Assembly: GCF_018333215.1 (NCBI RefSeq)
Contig: NZ_BORO01000023.1
Coordinates: 1-59,792 of the forward strand
Direction: 5' to 3'
Source of the DNA: Oceanobacillus sp. J11TS1
GTDB lineage: Bacteria; Bacillota; Bacilli; Bacillales; Amphibacillaceae
Length of the DNA stretch: 59,792 bases
Made by a program: the position numbers and the translations under genes. This document shows positions 43,813-52,292 of this stretch, in pieces. Position 1 is the first letter of the stretch, and each line of letters opens with the position of its first letter. The notes under the pieces are model-generated. The model saw only the letters and a list, made by a program, of their open reading frames with translations. It made no database searches and was not told where the DNA came from.

Positions 43813-45228
43813 ATGGGTATTTTTGAATCAATTTTAGGCCATGTGAATGATTTTCTCTGGTCGTATATTTTAATTATTGTTCTAATTGGTTTAGGACTTT
43901 ATTTTACAATTAGAACTGGGTTTGTGCAGTTTCGTCTGCTTCCAGAAATGTTCCGTGCTGTAACGGATAAACAATCCTACGATGCATCTGGCAAAAAAGG
44001 GACCAGTTCCTTCCAGGCATTTGCCATTAGCGCTGCTTCCCGTGTCGGTACCGGGAACATGGCAGGCGTTGCATCAGCGGTTGCACTTGGCGGACCAGGC
44101 GCATTATTCTGGATGTGGCTAATCGCTTTACTCGGAGCTGCTTCTGGATTTGTAGAAAGTACATTAGCACAGCTTTACAAAGAAAAAGATAAAAACCAAT
44201 ATCGCGGCGGACCCGCTTATTACATTGAAAAAGGAATGAAAAAGCGCTGGCTTGGAATTGTGTTTGCAGTTATGATTACTTTTACGTACGGACTGGTATT
44301 TAACTCGGTCCAATCAAATACTGTCAGCATTGCATTTAGTTCGCAGTTTAATATAAATCCTATTTGGATAGCTGTGGCGCTGACGGTTCTGGTAGCTATT
44401 GTTATCTTCGGGGGATTGAAAAGCATCGCAAATGTTTCTCAGATTATTGTCCCTTTTATGGCGATTATTTATATCGGCTTAGCGCTTATCGTCTTAGCTC
44501 TCAACATTACTGCCATACCAGATATGCTTGTGCTTATTTTTGAGAATGCTTTTGGAATTCGTGAAGTAGCTGGCGGAGGATTTGGTGCAGCAATCATGCT
44601 GGGAATTAAACGTGGATTGTTCTCCAATGAAGCCGGAATGGGGGCTGCACCAAATGCAGCTGCAACAGCAGAAGTCAGTCATCCAGTCAAACAGGGACTA
44701 GTTCAGGCTTTAGGCGTATTTTTTGATACTATTTTAGTCTGCTCAGCAACCGGCTTTATTATTTTATCAGCAGGCGGATTTGCCGGAAGTGAAGAAGATG
44801 GAATCGCCTTGACACAATCAGCATTCACACAGATGCTCGGGGAGTGGGCAGGTGTTTTCATAGCAATTGCTATTTTCCTATTCGCATTCAGTTCGATTCT
44901 TGGAAACTATTACTATGGAGAAAGTAACCTTGCTTATATTAAAGAATCGAAGACTATTCTATTTATTTATCGTATTGCTGCACTTGCGATGGTTGTATTC
45001 GGGACATTAGCTTCCTTTGGCTTAGTCTGGTCTTTAGCTGATGTGACAATGGCATTGTTAGCATTGATTAACCTCTATGCTATTTCTATCTTATTTAAAA
45101 AAGCAAATATCTTATTAAAAGACTACATGAGGCAACGAAAAGAAGGCAAAGACCCTGTCTTCTATAAGGATACGCTTGAGGATCAAACCGGTATTGAATG
45201 CTGGGAACGGGAAACTGAAAAAGAATAA
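43813..45228 (+). CDS. Sodium:alanine symporter (AGCS family)
   Basis: A 471-residue membrane protein with about 11 helices that takes up alanine or glycine with sodium (or protons). Family marks: GLYFTIRTGFVQFRL, SAASRVGTGNMAGVASAVALGGPGALFWMW in parts, FVESTLAQLYKE, RGGPAYYIEKGM, LFSNEAGMGAAPNAAA. The C-terminal part has the usual acidic tail. I start it at MGIFES because AAGGATGG lies before it; MKRMDF six codons earlier lacks a ribosome binding site. Monocistronic with a terminator. Confidence 0.93.
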   Translation: MGIFESILGHVNDFLWSYILIIVLIGLGLYFTIRTGFVQFRLLPEMFRAVTDKQSYDASGKKGTSSFQAFAISAASRVGTGNMAGVASAVALGGPGALFWMWLIALLGAASGFVESTLAQLYKEKDKNQYRGGPAYYIEKGMKKRWLGIVFAVMITFTYGLVFNSVQSNTVSIAFSSQFNINPIWIAVALTVLVAIVIFGGLKSIANVSQIIVPFMAIIYIGLALIVLALNITAIPDMLVLIFENAFGIREVAGGGFGAAIMLGIKRGLFSNEAGMGAAPNAAATAEVSHPVKQGLVQALGVFFDTILVCSATGFIILSAGGFAGSEEDGIALTQSAFTQMLGEWAGVFIAIAIFLFAFSSILGNYYYGESNLAYIKESKTILFIYRIAALAMVVFGTLASFGLVWSLADVTMALLALINLYAISILFKKANILLKDYMRQRKEGKDPVFYKDTLEDQTGIECWERETEKE

Positions 45229-45243
45229 AACAATTCCTGACAA

Positions 45244-45286
45244 AACAAAGAGGTGGAACGCATACGTCCCGCCTCTTTGTTTTTGT
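45244..45286. terminator. Terminator between the symporter and purU genes
   Basis: AACAAAGAGG with a GGGAC-type inner stem pairs with CCTCTTTGTT, followed by TTTG; bidirectional between convergent genes. Confidence 0.85.
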
Positions 45287-46186
45287 TTATTCAAATACAA
45301 TTGTTTTATTGCCGTATACAATAATACGATCTTCTAAGTGCCACTTGACAGCTTGTGCTAATACACGGCGTTCAATGGATTGACCGATTTTTTTCAAATC
45401 ATCGACATTATGCTCATGGCTGACAGGCTCTGTTCCTTGTTCAATAATTGGGCCTTCGTCTAAATCATTTGTAACATAGTGTGAGGTGGCCCCAATCATC
45501 TTCACACCTCTGTCATAGGCACGCTCATACGGTCTTGCACCGATAAATGCCGGCAAGAAAGAGTGATGGATATTAATAATTCGGTTCTTAAACACTTCCA
45601 CAAACGTTGGTGAAAGGATTTGCATGTATCTTGCAAGAACAATTAAATCAATATCATAGTCCTCTAAAATTTCTTTTTGTTTTGCTTCGACCTCTTGTTT
45701 TGTTTCCTTTGTAATTGGCAAATGGTAAAAATCAATTCCTAGTGCCTCCACCATTTTTCGTGAATTTTCATGGTTGCTGATCACTACAGGGATATTTGCC
45801 ATTAAATCACCGCTTTGCCACTCCCATAACAGCTCTAATAAGCAATGCGGCTCCTTAGAAACAAAGATAGCAATATTTTTTAATTCATGAACGAGGTTTA
45901 AACGCCATTCCATTTGAAAACGATCTGCAACCTCTTGAAACTCTACCTTCACCTTTTCCATATCTGCTTCCGGTTGATACTCAAAGTCGAGGCGCATAAA
46001 GAATTCGCCGCCTTTGGGATCTACAGTATATTGATTAGACGAGACAATGTTTGCGTCATGATTCCATAAAAAGGTAGAAATTGCAGAAACAATTCCAGGC
46101 TGATCAGGACATTTAATAATTAATCTTGCTCTATTTTCATAACGATCTTTAAAAAAGTCTGCGCTTTTATCTGTATGCATATTCAC
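45287..46186 (-). CDS. purU: Formyltetrahydrofolate deformylase PurU
   Basis: Hydrolyses 10-formyltetrahydrofolate to formate and tetrahydrofolate, balancing one-carbon pools. The 299-residue protein has an N-terminal ACT domain (CPDQPGIVSAISTFLWNHDAN) and a C-terminal formyltransferase fold: NIPVVISNHE, LARYMQILSP, INIHHSFLPAF with the catalytic Asn/His, and DLDEGPIIEQ with the catalytic Asp. A GAGGAAATAAGACAGTGA region lies ahead of the ATG, and MNMHTDK could start two codons later. It is a single gene. Confidence 0.95.
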   Translation of the reverse strand: MNMHTDKSADFFKDRYENRARLIIKCPDQPGIVSAISTFLWNHDANIVSSNQYTVDPKGGEFFMRLDFEYQPEADMEKVKVEFQEVADRFQMEWRLNLVHELKNIAIFVSKEPHCLLELLWEWQSGDLMANIPVVISNHENSRKMVEALGIDFYHLPITKETKQEVEAKQKEILEDYDIDLIVLARYMQILSPTFVEVFKNRIINIHHSFLPAFIGARPYERAYDRGVKMIGATSHYVTNDLDEGPIIEQGTEPVSHEHNVDDLKKIGQSIERRVLAQAVKWHLEDRIIVYGNKTIVFE

Positions 46187-46275
46187 TGTCTTATTTCCTC
46201 ACTTCTTTTTATTCGTAGAGTATAGGTTAGCGGATAAATGGATACTAGGTCAAGTATTTTATATTATTTCAAAAG

Positions 46276-48123
46276 TTATTCTAAATTCGTTATTTTATAG
46301 CCATCCTCTGTTAATTCGATGGTATAAACCCATTGATAATCTTCTGTTTCCGTTTCGCCGCTGGAATAGTTTAATACAATCGTTTCATTTGTCGTGACTT
46401 CCCATTCCCCAGAATCTATTTCTGTCATATCCACCACTGCCGCAGACAATACTTCTTGGGTCAACCCAGCATCATATAAGCGTGCAACTAAATCCTTCTG
46501 CATCGTATCAAAATCGCTGCCAGGAGCGATATTTCCTTCTACCAAGCTGTAGTCGCCAGCATTAATGGCATCGACTAAATCATATACATAGTTCTCTACA
46601 AGCACTTCGATTTCAGCAAGCTCCTCCTCTTCTGAATCAGCTTCTTCATCCGAGTCATCAGCGGTTACACCTTGATGTTCCTCTCCAGATACTTCATAAA
46701 ATTCGAGATTAGATCCAGTTGTATAATAACTTTCATTAAAATAAAACACATTCCATTCTCCATTGTTTTTATTATATTGAAGCTGAAAGACAGCATCTTT
46801 TTTGATTTCTTCCGGATCCCCATCTTTATCGTAAGTTCCTGTCATCTTTATTTGAACAGGGATTTCATAGACATTATCTTCCACTTCTATCATATCTGTA
46901 AAGCTAATCCCTACTTCATCCAGGCTTCCGCTAAATCCATTACCATCTGTATAGCTGAACAAATCATAGTCTAACGTTTCCTGAAGCGCACCGGAAATAT
47001 TTTCAATAGCGGATGCATCTTGCTGAGCCAAAGCTTCCACATAGTCTTCACTAAAAGAAAGAATAAGTTGAGACATAGCTTCTTTCAGTTGGTCATTGAG
47101 TAGATCCATTTCCACATCCTGATAAGACTCTGTAAGAGCTATGGGACCGATATTCACCTCTCCCCAGCCGGTTTTAGCAACACCGGTTAATTCCATGGAA
47201 CCATCGAGCGGAAGAGGACCAACTGTAACATCATCATCTTCCATATCTATGTCTACCTTTTCCTCATTAATCATAAATTGAATTGAATCATAGGGCAGTT
47301 CATAGAGTTTTGATACACTTAGCGTTACCTCACTCACCTCTACCTCAGACTCATATTCATTTTCCGAGCTTAATAATACAACGGTCTTACGATTATCTAC
47401 CTTTCCAAAGTCCGTTTGATAGGCACTTTTTGCTTCATAAACACCGGGAGCCAATGGACCATATTCCGTGTAGGATCTCGCTTCTTCTAACATCGGAAAT
47501 TCTTTTTCATTAAAAGTTGTCTCGACACCTTGAACATCAGAATAGATAGAAACATATTGAGGCTCAGCTTCAATCTCATATTGGTCAAAGAACAGAAGCG
47601 CCTTTTTATTAGATGCTGCCACTTTAAAAACAGGCAATTCTTCAAATAGCTTTTCAGGATTCTTATCCTTTATAAATTCAAAATCATAGTCATCGTCCTC
47701 TGTTAAAAGATGCGTGATTGCTTCTGCTTCTTCTTTGGAAATCGTATTCCCTTGCACGGTGACCATTTTTTGGAGCGTGCCTGCCTCCCCTTCAACGAAT
47801 GCATCTCGAAATCGTTTAACCGTATTTGCCTCGGAATAATAATAGTTTCCCCAAATTACAAAACCAAGTCCTCCTAATAAAAGCAGTCCAAAGAGTCCGG
47901 TCATTATTTTTTGTTTTTTCGACAGTACTTTCTTTCCCTTATTCGTTTTTCTCGTCTGAATCTGGTTTTGTGTGTTATTTTTATTATTCTCTGCATGCGT
48001 TTCTGTTTTCTGCAACGGAGCTTCATTCTTTGGTACATTTCTAGTTATCTCTGTTCCACAATGTTTGCAAAACCGCATCGTTTCAGAAACGGCTTTCCCG
48101 CATTCTTTACAAAAATTACGCAA
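46276..48123 (-). CDS. TcaA/YvbJ-like zinc-ribbon membrane protein (long paralogue)
   Basis: A 615-residue protein with an N-terminal cytoplasmic zinc ribbon (Cys5, Cys8, Cys19, Cys22), a polar linker, one membrane helix at about 73-92 and a large extracellular part of repeated TcaA-type domains. An acidic stretch near residue 495 (DDSDEEADSEEEELAE) links to a C-terminal NTF2-like domain (YDLVDAINAGDYSLVEGNI). The S. aureus TcaA homologue affects glycopeptide response; YvbJ in Bacillus is uncharacterised. Its 501-residue paralogue lies immediately upstream and lacks the C-terminal domain. The ATG has GGAGAGGCACC in front. Confidence 0.88.
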   Translation of the reverse strand: MRNFCKECGKAVSETMRFCKHCGTEITRNVPKNEAPLQKTETHAENNKNNTQNQIQTRKTNKGKKVLSKKQKIMTGLFGLLLLGGLGFVIWGNYYYSEANTVKRFRDAFVEGEAGTLQKMVTVQGNTISKEEAEAITHLLTEDDDYDFEFIKDKNPEKLFEELPVFKVAASNKKALLFFDQYEIEAEPQYVSIYSDVQGVETTFNEKEFPMLEEARSYTEYGPLAPGVYEAKSAYQTDFGKVDNRKTVVLLSSENEYESEVEVSEVTLSVSKLYELPYDSIQFMINEEKVDIDMEDDDVTVGPLPLDGSMELTGVAKTGWGEVNIGPIALTESYQDVEMDLLNDQLKEAMSQLILSFSEDYVEALAQQDASAIENISGALQETLDYDLFSYTDGNGFSGSLDEVGISFTDMIEVEDNVYEIPVQIKMTGTYDKDGDPEEIKKDAVFQLQYNKNNGEWNVFYFNESYYTTGSNLEFYEVSGEEHQGVTADDSDEEADSEEEELAEIEVLVENYVYDLVDAINAGDYSLVEGNIAPGSDFDTMQKDLVARLYDAGLTQEVLSAAVVDMTEIDSGEWEVTTNETIVLNYSSGETETEDYQWVYTIELTEDGYKITNLE

Positions 48124-48199
48124 TGGTGCCTCTCCTTTACAATTAACTTTCTCTTTATCTTGATAAGTTGCCTATTTCTACTTTGCCAAAGTGCAAAAA

Positions 48200-48232
48200 A
48201 GCTAGAGAATATTGTCTAGATATTCTCTAGCT
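48200..48232 (-). terminator. Terminator between the two TcaA-like genes
   Basis: AGCTAGAGAATAT (48200-48212) is a perfect inverted repeat of ATATTCTCTAGCT (48220-48232); on the reverse strand a TTTTTT run follows. It separates the paralogues into two transcription units. Confidence 0.88.
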
Positions 48233-48249
48233 CTATTACCTTTTCATAC

Positions 48250-49755
48250 CTATTCACCATTTGTACTGACAGCTTCATGTACTTCCCCGGATCCCTCGTA
48301 TATTTCAAACTCCGTCGTTGTAACATAGCTGGAATCATATAAATATTCGGCAATCCATTTTTCATCTTGATATCTGATTTCGAGTAAGAAAGGTAAAGTA
48401 CCTTCCTCAGGGTCCTCCCCTTCTTCTAATGCCGCCGTCACGTACAGTTCAACTGGCACTTCAAAAATTGCACCCTCATCCGTGTATAGATATTCTTCTA
48501 TATCAGCAAAACCGATACCAATTTCATCTAGACTCCCTTCAAAATAAAGTTCATCTGATAAGTATTCAAAATCAATTTCCATATCCTCTTTTATATTATC
48601 GGAAGCATGCTCCATGTTTGAAGTATCTTTGTTCGCAATAGCTGCCACATACTCTTCAGCAAACTGGACAATGGAATCGGCCATATCTTCTTTTACAGTC
48701 TCATTAAAGAAATCAATATTCACATCAACAAAGCGGTCATCAATGGTAACAGGTTCCATCTCCATCGTTCCCCATGGCGTTTCAGCGGTAGCCTCCAACG
48801 TTAATGATCCATCTGTCATGATCGGTCCAATATCAACGGAAAATTCTTCAACATCAATTTCCACTGGCTTCCCATCTAGGGTAAAGCTTATTTCTTCATA
48901 TGGGAGATTCGTTTCTAAATTGGGGTAAATGGTAACCTCTGAGACATCAAATTCAAATTGAGCTATATTATAAGAATCAGCCAAAACCAGCGTTTGTTCC
49001 TTTTCTAAATCCCCAAAATCTGTCGTTATTTTACTAACTGCTTCATATGCTCCAGGTGCCATCGGACCATACTCCTTAGTAAACTCCGATTGCTCACTAA
49101 TATCAAATTTCTTCCCATTAAAAGTTGTTTGAAGCTCCTCTACGTTCGAAAGATCTGAATTAATGGCTACATATTGCGGCTCTACTTCTATAATATACGT
49201 AGGAAAAAGTAGCATCTCTTTTTCTTCTGCTTCTTCGATAGAAAAAAGAGTACTGTTAGATACGAATCGTTCAGGACGCTTTTCATTAATATTGACGTTT
49301 CTATGATTTTGTTCTACGAGTTTTGCTAGCGCTTTTGTCTCTTCTTTGGAGATTTCATTTCCGTTCATACGCACCAGACGATGAATCTCATCCTCGTCTT
49401 GGTTCATTAACGCTTCTGCAAATCTTTCCGCAACTTTATCTTCGGAATAATAAGCGTTGCCCCAAACATAAAATCCGATTCCAGCTACGACGAATAAACC
49501 GACAATACTAAAAATCAATTTTTGTTTCTTTGTTAAGGGTTTTCTTTCTTTTGGTGGCTCTTTCTGTTTTTGATCTGAATTTTCCGACTCATCCGCTGAT
49601 GTTAATGCTTGCGGTTCTGTAGGATTATTTTTCGTCTCCTGTTCTTTTGGTGGCTCGCCTTCAGAGAGAGGATTATTTACCTTCGCTCCACAATTTTTAC
49701 AAAACACCGCCCCCTCAGAAACCGGGTTCCCACATTCCTTACAAAAATCGCTCAA
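48250..49755 (-). CDS. TcaA/YvbJ-like zinc-ribbon membrane protein (short paralogue)
   Basis: A 501-residue paralogue of the adjacent gene: zinc ribbon with Cys5, Cys8, Cys19 and Cys22, a longer acidic-Pro linker, membrane helix at about 80-99 and the same extracellular domains (ISKEETKALAKLVEQ, EYGPMAPGAYEA, GSLDEIGIGF). It lacks the C-terminal NTF2-like domain of its neighbour. Presumably a tandem duplication with divergence. The ATG follows AAGGGAGAGAAGAC. Its own terminator follows. Confidence 0.88.
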   Translation of the reverse strand: MSDFCKECGNPVSEGAVFCKNCGAKVNNPLSEGEPPKEQETKNNPTEPQALTSADESENSDQKQKEPPKERKPLTKKQKLIFSIVGLFVVAGIGFYVWGNAYYSEDKVAERFAEALMNQDEDEIHRLVRMNGNEISKEETKALAKLVEQNHRNVNINEKRPERFVSNSTLFSIEEAEEKEMLLFPTYIIEVEPQYVAINSDLSNVEELQTTFNGKKFDISEQSEFTKEYGPMAPGAYEAVSKITTDFGDLEKEQTLVLADSYNIAQFEFDVSEVTIYPNLETNLPYEEISFTLDGKPVEIDVEEFSVDIGPIMTDGSLTLEATAETPWGTMEMEPVTIDDRFVDVNIDFFNETVKEDMADSIVQFAEEYVAAIANKDTSNMEHASDNIKEDMEIDFEYLSDELYFEGSLDEIGIGFADIEEYLYTDEGAIFEVPVELYVTAALEEGEDPEEGTLPFLLEIRYQDEKWIAEYLYDSSYVTTTEFEIYEGSGEVHEAVSTNGE

Positions 49756-49938
49756 TGTCTTCTCTCCCTTACGTTAAAATTCTCCTTAACTATCACCTTT
49801 TCCTCTAGCATAAAAAATAGGACGATAACCTTAATATAATATCTAAAAATTGCTTTCTTCTACACACAGCTTTCATAGCTGCTGCATAGAATAGTTTTAT
49901 AGCTAAAGTAAAAAAGGAACGAGTAAGGAGGTTTTTTC

Positions 49939-50409
49939 ATGCGTTCTGACAAGGATGATTCACGTTCAAATAAAAGAAAAGTATTCCCGGAAAATTGGGA
50001 AATCGATTTTACCCCCCTTCAACAATTTGTTGATCGAATGGATAACTTATTTACACGTTCATTTAAGTCCTTTCAGGGTCAAATACTTAATGATTTTCCT
50101 GTGGAGACAATTGAAAAAGAGGACAGCATCGAAGTAAAAGCAGAAGTCCCCGGTTATCGTCGCCAGGACATTCAGATTGAAATAATAGGTAATCGTATCA
50201 AAATAACCCTTGATAAGGAAGAATCCATTTCCTTAGACACAGATACGGAGAGCATTAGTAAAAAATCTATCCATCGAAAAGAACGAATGATCACACTCCC
50301 TTTTAATATACCAAATAACAGCACCACGGCAACCCTTGAAAATGGAATTTTAATCATAAATATCCCTAAGCAAGACATAATAAACCACTTTATAGATATT
50401 GATGCTTAA
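49939..50409 (+). CDS. Hsp20/alpha-crystallin family small heat-shock protein
   Basis: A 156-residue small heat-shock protein: an N-terminal region with WEIDFTPLQQFVDRMDNLF, an alpha-crystallin domain (about 50-145) with VKAEVPGYRRQDIQIEI and the end motif ATLENGILIINIPK, and a short C-terminus. The usual IXI motif is only loosely present (INHFIDI). ATP-independent holdase; it resembles spore- or heat-associated Hsp20 of Bacillus. The ATG follows AAGGAGGTTTTTTC. Single gene with a terminator. Confidence 0.9.
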   Translation: MRSDKDDSRSNKRKVFPENWEIDFTPLQQFVDRMDNLFTRSFKSFQGQILNDFPVETIEKEDSIEVKAEVPGYRRQDIQIEIIGNRIKITLDKEESISLDTDTESISKKSIHRKERMITLPFNIPNNSTTATLENGILIINIPKQDIINHFIDIDA

Positions 50410-50466
50410 TATATTTACCTAGTATATTCGGAATGCCCGTCAAAAATGCTACAATAAATTCTATAA

Positions 50467-50502
50467 AAAATCGCCGTATGCATGCTATCATACGGCGATT
50501 TT
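50467..50502. terminator. Terminator between the hsp20 and Gfo/Idh genes
   Basis: AAAATCGCCGTATG pairs perfectly with CATACGGCGATTTT around an eight-base loop. A-rich and T-rich flanks make it bidirectional. Confidence 0.9.
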
Positions 50503-50508
50503 GACGCT

Positions 50509-51471
50509 TTATAATCCTATTTGCTTTCGTGCATCCTCTACTACCTCAGCGACTGCAATCGTGTGGTCTATTAAATCCTCAAAAGCTTCCTTATTCTTTT
50601 CTGTAATAATTTGATTGAAATGAATAAATTCATAGGTAAGTCGGGCACGATCCTGTTTTACTGAAATATCTTTTGTTTTCCCATCAATGGTTATTTTCAC
50701 ATTATTGGTGCCATTTGCACCAGGTTTAATATACATATAACCTTTTTCTCCTTGGATGGAGACAAAGTTCTCGCCAGCGGTGTCTTTGGCTCCAACACAG
50801 CTTGCTTGATAATCAGGATAAGATAGCAAAGCGATTCCTGAAGTATCCACACCATTTTCAAATAAATTAGCTTTATAGGTCACCTCTGTAGGTTTACCAA
50901 ATAAGCGTAATACGAAATGGAGATTATAAACATTAATATCTGCTAAAGCGCCGCCAGCTAATTCCGGGTTAAAAATATTCGTTACTTCCCCAGCCTTTAA
51001 TTGATCGTAACGGCTCGAATATTGACTATAATTACACTGGATTAGCCGGATTGGCCCTAATTGGTGAACATGGTTAGCGAGTTCTAAGAAATTAGGTAAA
51101 AACAGCGTTGGAATCGCTTCAAAAATAAAAACATTATTCTGCTTTGCTATTTCTTTTAATTTCCTCGCATCACTTGCTGTTGGTGTGAAAGGCTTTTCAC
51201 AAATAACATGCTTTTTATTCTCCATAGCCTGAATTGCCTGCGCTGTATGCAGTTTATTTGGCGAGGCAATATATACCGTATCCATTTCTTCATCTGCAAA
51301 AAAGTCCTCTAACTTGGTATAGGTAGCCGGTATTTGGAACGCGTCCGCCAGCTCATCTGCTGTTTCCTGCTTTCGTGAATATGCGGCCACACAAGTTACT
51401 TCTTCGATCGGTTCAATAGCCCGCAGCATCTCATGAACAATCTTCCCTGATCCGATGGTGCCTAGTTTCAT
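50509..51471 (-). CDS. Gfo/Idh/MocA-family NAD(P)-dependent oxidoreductase
   Basis: A 320-residue sugar or polyol dehydrogenase. GTIGSGKIVHEML is the nucleotide-binding loop; VYIASPNKLHTAQ and VICEKPFTPTASDARKL contain the conserved EKP lysine; GGALADINVYNLHF holds the second-domain active site. The substrate is unknown. The ATG at 51471 has GAAAGGATTG in front. A perfect cre site lies 45 bases upstream. It sits 190 bases after the hexulose-phosphate synthase-like gene of the LacI operon, so it may act on the same sugar, but separate control is more likely. Confidence 0.9.
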   Translation of the reverse strand: MKLGTIGSGKIVHEMLRAIEPIEEVTCVAAYSRKQETADELADAFQIPATYTKLEDFFADEEMDTVYIASPNKLHTAQAIQAMENKKHVICEKPFTPTASDARKLKEIAKQNNVFIFEAIPTLFLPNFLELANHVHQLGPIRLIQCNYSQYSSRYDQLKAGEVTNIFNPELAGGALADINVYNLHFVLRLFGKPTEVTYKANLFENGVDTSGIALLSYPDYQASCVGAKDTAGENFVSIQGEKGYMYIKPGANGTNNVKITIDGKTKDISVKQDRARLTYEFIHFNQIITEKNKEAFEDLIDHTIAVAEVVEDARKQIGL

Positions 51472-51515
51472 GGTAATCAATCCTTTCTATGATTTAATGA
51501 CTTTCTATTCTTTAC

Positions 51516-51530
51516 TGGGTCCGCTTTCAA
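51516..51530 (-). promoter_or_regulatory. cre site upstream of the Gfo/Idh/MocA gene
   Basis: TTGAAAGCGGACCCA on the reverse strand matches WTGNAANCGNWNNCW at every position. It lies 45-59 bases before the ATG. It predicts CcpA catabolite repression. Confidence 0.65.
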
Positions 51531-51615
51531 TTTGCTTAGCATCCTACCAACAGTCAATATATTTAAAATAGCTGACCGGAGTTTTCGTAAAGATAGAATC
51601 GTCATAGCTTCTAAT

Positions 51616-51651
51616 AGAATAACATAGGTTCCAGTTAACCTGTATTATTCT
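51616..51651 (-). terminator. Weak terminator or hairpin after hxlA
   Basis: AGAATAACATAGGTT pairs with AACCTGTATTATTCT (one bulge). It lies 13 bases after the operon's last stop, but no clear T run follows on the reverse strand. Confidence 0.45.
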
Positions 51652-51663
51652 TTAGAAAATATT

Positions 51664-52278
51664 TCACAGATAAGACCTCAACTTGCCCGCAGCTTCTCGT
51701 GGATTTTCTTGTCCCGTTATCGCGCTCCCTACAATAATGATATCCGGTTGTTTAGCCGCGATGCCTGGCAGGGAACCCTCATTAATCCCTCCGGCAACTG
51801 CTACCGTTAAATCTGTTCCCTCTGTTAATGCGAATAATTCTGTATGAAAAGCCCCTTTGCTTTGCTGATCCTTTCCAACATGGAGACTTACCAGCTTCAC
51901 TCCCAAAGAAGCTAGCTCCTCTACACGCTGCTTAGATTGAACTCCCAGTAAGTCAATCATGATTTCCCCGCCTGATTCCTGCGCTGCCTGCAATGCATCC
52001 TTAATGGAAGCGTCTGCCGAAAAAGCCATCACTGTCGTTATATCTGCCCCTGCTTCCAGTGCCTGCTTCACCTCATGCTTCGCTGCATCACAGGTTTTCA
52101 TATCTGCCAGAATCGTTTTTTCCGGAAAGCGTTTCCGCATCTCCCGAATAATGGACATACCATATTCCTTGATAACACCTGTACCAATTTCAATAATATC
52201 GACATATTCCTTTGTATCTTCTGCTACACGAATGCACGTGGCTTTCGATAATCGATCCAGTGCTAACTGCATCCTCAC
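51664..52278 (-). CDS. hxlA: 3-hexulose-6-phosphate synthase-like protein (OMP-decarboxylase superfamily)
   Basis: A 204-residue TIM barrel of the HPS/KGPDC group. LALDR opens the barrel; ILADMKTCDAAKHEV carries the D-x-K-x-x-D metal and catalytic motif (Asp59, Lys61, Asp64); LHVGKDQQSKG, VAVAGGINEGSL and IVGSAITGQENPREAA form the phosphate site. It condenses formaldehyde with ribulose 5-phosphate (or the reverse) in known HPS. TCDAAK replaces the usual TADAG, a notable variation. A 3-keto-aldonate 6-phosphate decarboxylase is the alternative. A GTG is used, preceded by GGGGGGGAAGAAAA; an ATG two codons later is also possible. Last gene of the LacI operon. Confidence 0.8.
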   Translation of the reverse strand: MRMQLALDRLSKATCIRVAEDTKEYVDIIEIGTGVIKEYGMSIIREMRKRFPEKTILADMKTCDAAKHEVKQALEAGADITTVMAFSADASIKDALQAAQESGGEIMIDLLGVQSKQRVEELASLGVKLVSLHVGKDQQSKGAFHTELFALTEGTDLTVAVAGGINEGSLPGIAAKQPDIIIVGSAITGQENPREAAGKLRSYL

Positions 52279-52292
52279 TTTTCTTCCCCCCC

